From Bradyrhizobium sp. U87765 SZCCT0048 (GTDB taxonomy: Bacteria > Pseudomonadota > Alphaproteobacteria > Rhizobiales > Xanthobacteraceae), in the NCBI RefSeq assembly GCF_018131225.1, contig NZ_JAFCMM010000002.1, positions 496,001 through 560,000 on the forward strand: DNA of 64,000 bases. The letters run 5' to 3'. Below, one piece after another: positions 61,813-64,000 of the stretch. Made by a program: the position numbers and the translations under genes. The notes beneath the pieces were generated by a model. The model worked only from the letters and a program-made list of their open reading frames with translations. It was not told the DNA's origin and did not search any database. How positions within the stretch are numbered: position 1 is the stretch's first letter; each line of letters opens with the position of its first letter.

Positions 61813-62643
61813 GTGACCCTTATGCGCTTGGACTGGCGAACGGTATCGGGACCTCTTGCGACGGCGGCGATGGCGACGGCGATCGCCGTCATCGACCGCC
61901 GCGTCCCTGTCGTCGTCGATCCCGCCTCGCTCGGCGTTGGCGCGGTCGCGCTGTCCGCAGCACTCGGCGGCACCGGCGCCGGGTTCGCCAGCGCGCTCAT
62001 CGCCATCGTGTTCTCCGCCTGGTCGCTGATGCCAGCGCCACTCACCGCCGCGAGCCCGGACCTCGCCCGCCTCGTCATGATCATGATCGCAACATTGCTG
62101 GTCGCCATCATCGTCGGCCTGCTGCGCATTCGCTTCATCGCGGCGATGGCCCGCGAGCGCGAGCGGCGCGCCGCGGTCGAACGATTGTCGGGAGCGCTCG
62201 ACCAGATGGAAGTCGGCGTCGTCCTGCTCGATGCCGATACCCGCGCGCAATTCATCAATCGCGCCTATCGCCAGATGTTTCGCCTCAGCGACGAGCAGGC
62301 CGCAAGCCGCCCGCCGTTCGTCGCGCTGATGTACCACGGCCGCGACATCCACGCCTACGAGATCCCCGAGGACGAGGTCGGCGCCTACATCTCGGCACGG
62401 ATCGCAGAGGTCCGCAGCGGCGATCCGACGCCCGTCGATCTGCGGCTCAGCAGCGGCCAGGTGCTGCGTTTCCGCTGCGCCGTCCTGCCGGATGGCGGGC
62501 GCATGCTGACCTATATCCCGATCACGGACCTGATCCGGCGCTCCGACAATCCCGCCGACCGCGACCGTCTGATCGCCCGCCGTACTGGCGATGGCGACTG
62601 GCTTCGCGGCCACGCCGGCGGCATGCTGGGCGCCGCCGAATAG
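61813..62643 (+). CDS. Membrane PAS-domain protein without output domain
   Basis: 276 residues. Three hydrophobic segments at ~10-110 (VSGPLATAAMATAIAVI; LGVGAVALSAALGGTGAG; RLVMIMIATLLVAIIVGLL) resemble the DUF4118 sensor module. A charged linker and a PAS domain follow (~125-240, QMEVGVVLLDADTRAQFINR, AYRQMFRLSDEQ). No kinase, GGDEF or methyl-accepting domain follows. It may signal to a partner or be a truncated kinase. Start GTG 61813 or ATG 61822. Confidence 0.72.
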   Translation: MTLMRLDWRTVSGPLATAAMATAIAVIDRRVPVVVDPASLGVGAVALSAALGGTGAGFASALIAIVFSAWSLMPAPLTAASPDLARLVMIMIATLLVAIIVGLLRIRFIAAMARERERRAAVERLSGALDQMEVGVVLLDADTRAQFINRAYRQMFRLSDEQAASRPPFVALMYHGRDIHAYEIPEDEVGAYISARIAEVRSGDPTPVDLRLSSGQVLRFRCAVLPDGGRMLTYIPITDLIRRSDNPADRDRLIARRTGDGDWLRGHAGGMLGAAE

Positions 62644-63144
62644 ACCGGCACGCGCTGTGGACAAGTGGATGCCCTGCGGCAGCAACCGTTCCCCGCCGGC
62701 CGTCGCCCCGCCGCGGCTACCCCCTTGAACCCGTGCATCAATCGCGCGCCGGGCCGGCCGGCGGGACGGCCTTCGTTCCGCCAACCACGTCATAAATGCA
62801 CAACAAAACCGCACTAGCCTTTCGATCGTGCGCTGATCGACCCCCCGTCGCTGATCAAGCGTGCCGGGCGCGTTGCCGTGGTTTGCAATCTGGCATGCGC
62901 CCTTTCTCAGAGACGAGCATTTGATACGGCAACCCCAGTCTCCATCTTGCCGGACAATGCTATCGGGCGGTCCTCGCCAGTCGCCGCGTCTGGCCGGGAC
63001 CGCCCATTTTTCAGGTCCGGCTCATGAGGTGGCCACCCGACCAGCGCGCCGGCGAACTCGAACTTTTTTGTCAGGAACCATCGCGTTCACGCCTCCGACC
63101 CGGTATCACTCCGCCCAACAATCCAACCGGCCCGCTCAATCCCG
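62644..63144. other. 501-base intergenic region
   Basis: I see no convincing gene, repeat or RNA here. Short open frames on both strands have no protein character. A promoter for the acyltransferase is expected near its right end. Confidence 0.5.
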
Positions 63145-63984
63145 ATGATCCGCCTTCCCCTGATCGTTATCACCCTGCTCGTGCTCACGCTGGTGCTGCT
63201 GCCGTTCCAGCTGATCGGCATCGTGTTCGACAATCGTCTGCAGCGCATCGTGCCGCACCTGTTCCACCGCGCGGTCTGCGCCGTGATCGGCATCCGCATC
63301 CATCAGGTGGGCCACTGCGCCCCTGACCGGCCGATGCTGATCCTGTCCAATCACGTGTCCTGGCTCGACATCATTGTCGTGACCGCGGTGACGCCGGTGG
63401 TGTTTGTCGCCAAGCACGAGGTCGCGCGCTGGCCGCTGTTCGGCTGGCTGGCGAAACTGCAGCGCACGATCTTCATCGAGCGCGAGCGACGGCAGAAGAC
63501 CGGCGCGGTGGCGCGCGAAATGGGCGACCGCCTCACGGGCGGCGATACCGTGGTGCTGTTTGCCGAAGGCACCTCGAGCGACGGCAACCGCATCCTGCCG
63601 TTCCGTTCGGCGCTGATCGGCTCCGTGCACCACGCCCTCGGCAACTCGACCCATCACGCCAGCATCACCGTGCAGCCGCTGTCGCTCGCCTATGTCGGCT
63701 TCGGCGGCGTGCCCGCCGGCCGGGCGCTGCGCAACAAGCTCGCCTGGTACGGCGATGTCGACCTGATCCCGCACATGCTCGACGTGCTGCGCGCCGGCGC
63801 CGTCGACGTCACCGTGAGCTGGGGACCTGCGACGGCCTACGACATGAGTGCCGACCGCAAGCAGATCGCACGTGATGCCGAACGCTCGGTGCGCCAGATG
63901 AACGCGGCGGCGCTGCGTCATCCGACCGGGCGGCCCGCCGCGCCTGCTCCCGAGGTCGCAGAGCCGGTGCCCGGCATCGCCTGA
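63145..63984 (+). CDS. plsC: 1-acyl-sn-glycerol-3-phosphate acyltransferase
   Basis: Inner-membrane enzyme that acylates lysophosphatidate to phosphatidate in phospholipid synthesis; 279 residues. The N-terminal helix is ~3-27. The catalytic HX4D is NHVSWLD (~70-76), the glycerolphosphate motif is FAEGTSSDGNRILPFRSALI (~140-159) and block IV is VQPLSLAY. The ATG is at 63145. A paralogue with another lysophospholipid substrate (e.g. ornithine lipid OlsA) is an alternative. Confidence 0.88.
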   Translation: MIRLPLIVITLLVLTLVLLPFQLIGIVFDNRLQRIVPHLFHRAVCAVIGIRIHQVGHCAPDRPMLILSNHVSWLDIIVVTAVTPVVFVAKHEVARWPLFGWLAKLQRTIFIERERRQKTGAVAREMGDRLTGGDTVVLFAEGTSSDGNRILPFRSALIGSVHHALGNSTHHASITVQPLSLAYVGFGGVPAGRALRNKLAWYGDVDLIPHMLDVLRAGAVDVTVSWGPATAYDMSADRKQIARDAERSVRQMNAAALRHPTGRPAAPAPEVAEPVPGIA

Positions 63985-64000
63985 CACGCTTGCGCAATGC

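Overview
The window is a GC-rich chromosomal segment of an alphaproteobacterium. It most resembles the Nitrobacteraceae/Bradyrhizobiaceae (Bradyrhizobium, Rhodopseudomonas or Afipia relatives). This placement is inference, resting on the alphaproteobacterial serC/serA pair, an RpoH sigma factor, two rhizobial-type small outer-membrane beta-barrels, tandem DUF992 proteins and intergenic repeats of a style common in that family. No database search was possible, so names rest on motifs and gene order.

Layout: (1) 1-11.5 kb is an accessory transport and regulation region. It holds an AraC regulator, a metallo-beta-lactamase-fold hydrolase, a complete NitT/TauT/SsuABC-type ABC importer (ATPase, permease, binding protein), an HlyD + two ABC-2 permease efflux operon with a divergent LysR gene, and a secreted alpha/beta hydrolase. 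(2) 11.9-15.5 kb is a GntR-controlled serine-glyoxylate aminotransferase/MFS unit with identical 14-bp palindromes at its promoter and beyond the regulator. (3) 15.9-20.3 kb holds a PepSY-like/cytochrome b561 pair, a large autotransporter with a repeated passenger, and tRNA-Glu(CTC). (4) 20.4-31.3 kb is a housekeeping block (RluD-type pseudouridine synthase, rpoH, formyltransferase-like protein, purA). It is interrupted right behind rpoH by a 3.4-kb lower-GC insert bounded by a 158-bp direct repeat of the rpoH 3' end and terminator.

(5) 31.6-36.3 kb holds a PQQ dehydrogenase and two membrane transport proteins. (6) 36.5-42.3 kb holds serC-serA (with a candidate serC leader RNA), a GST and two outer-membrane beta-barrels. 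(7) 42.6-48.9 kb holds a fosmidomycin-resistance-like MFS protein, glmM, two tiny paralogous proteins, an FMN L-lactate dehydrogenase, a fused duplicated protein of unknown function and a periplasmic DUF5666-like protein. (8) 48.9-57.6 kb holds aroE with a GlcG-like gene, an XRE regulator with a SulP transporter, an EF-G-like GTPase, two DUF992 proteins and an aspartate aminotransferase. (9) 57.6-64 kb holds a GT87-like membrane protein, a GST, a soluble-type PQQ sugar dehydrogenase, a PAS protein without an output domain, and a PlsC acyltransferase.

The strongest candidate for an undescribed system is the three-gene operon inside the rpoH-linked insert: an exported OmpA-domain protein, a four-helix inner-membrane protein with cytoplasmic coiled coils, and an exported protein with a degenerate von Willebrand A-like core. 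They are tightly spaced, all envelope-directed, compositionally foreign, and carried on a unit with a hallmark insertion duplication but no integrase of its own.
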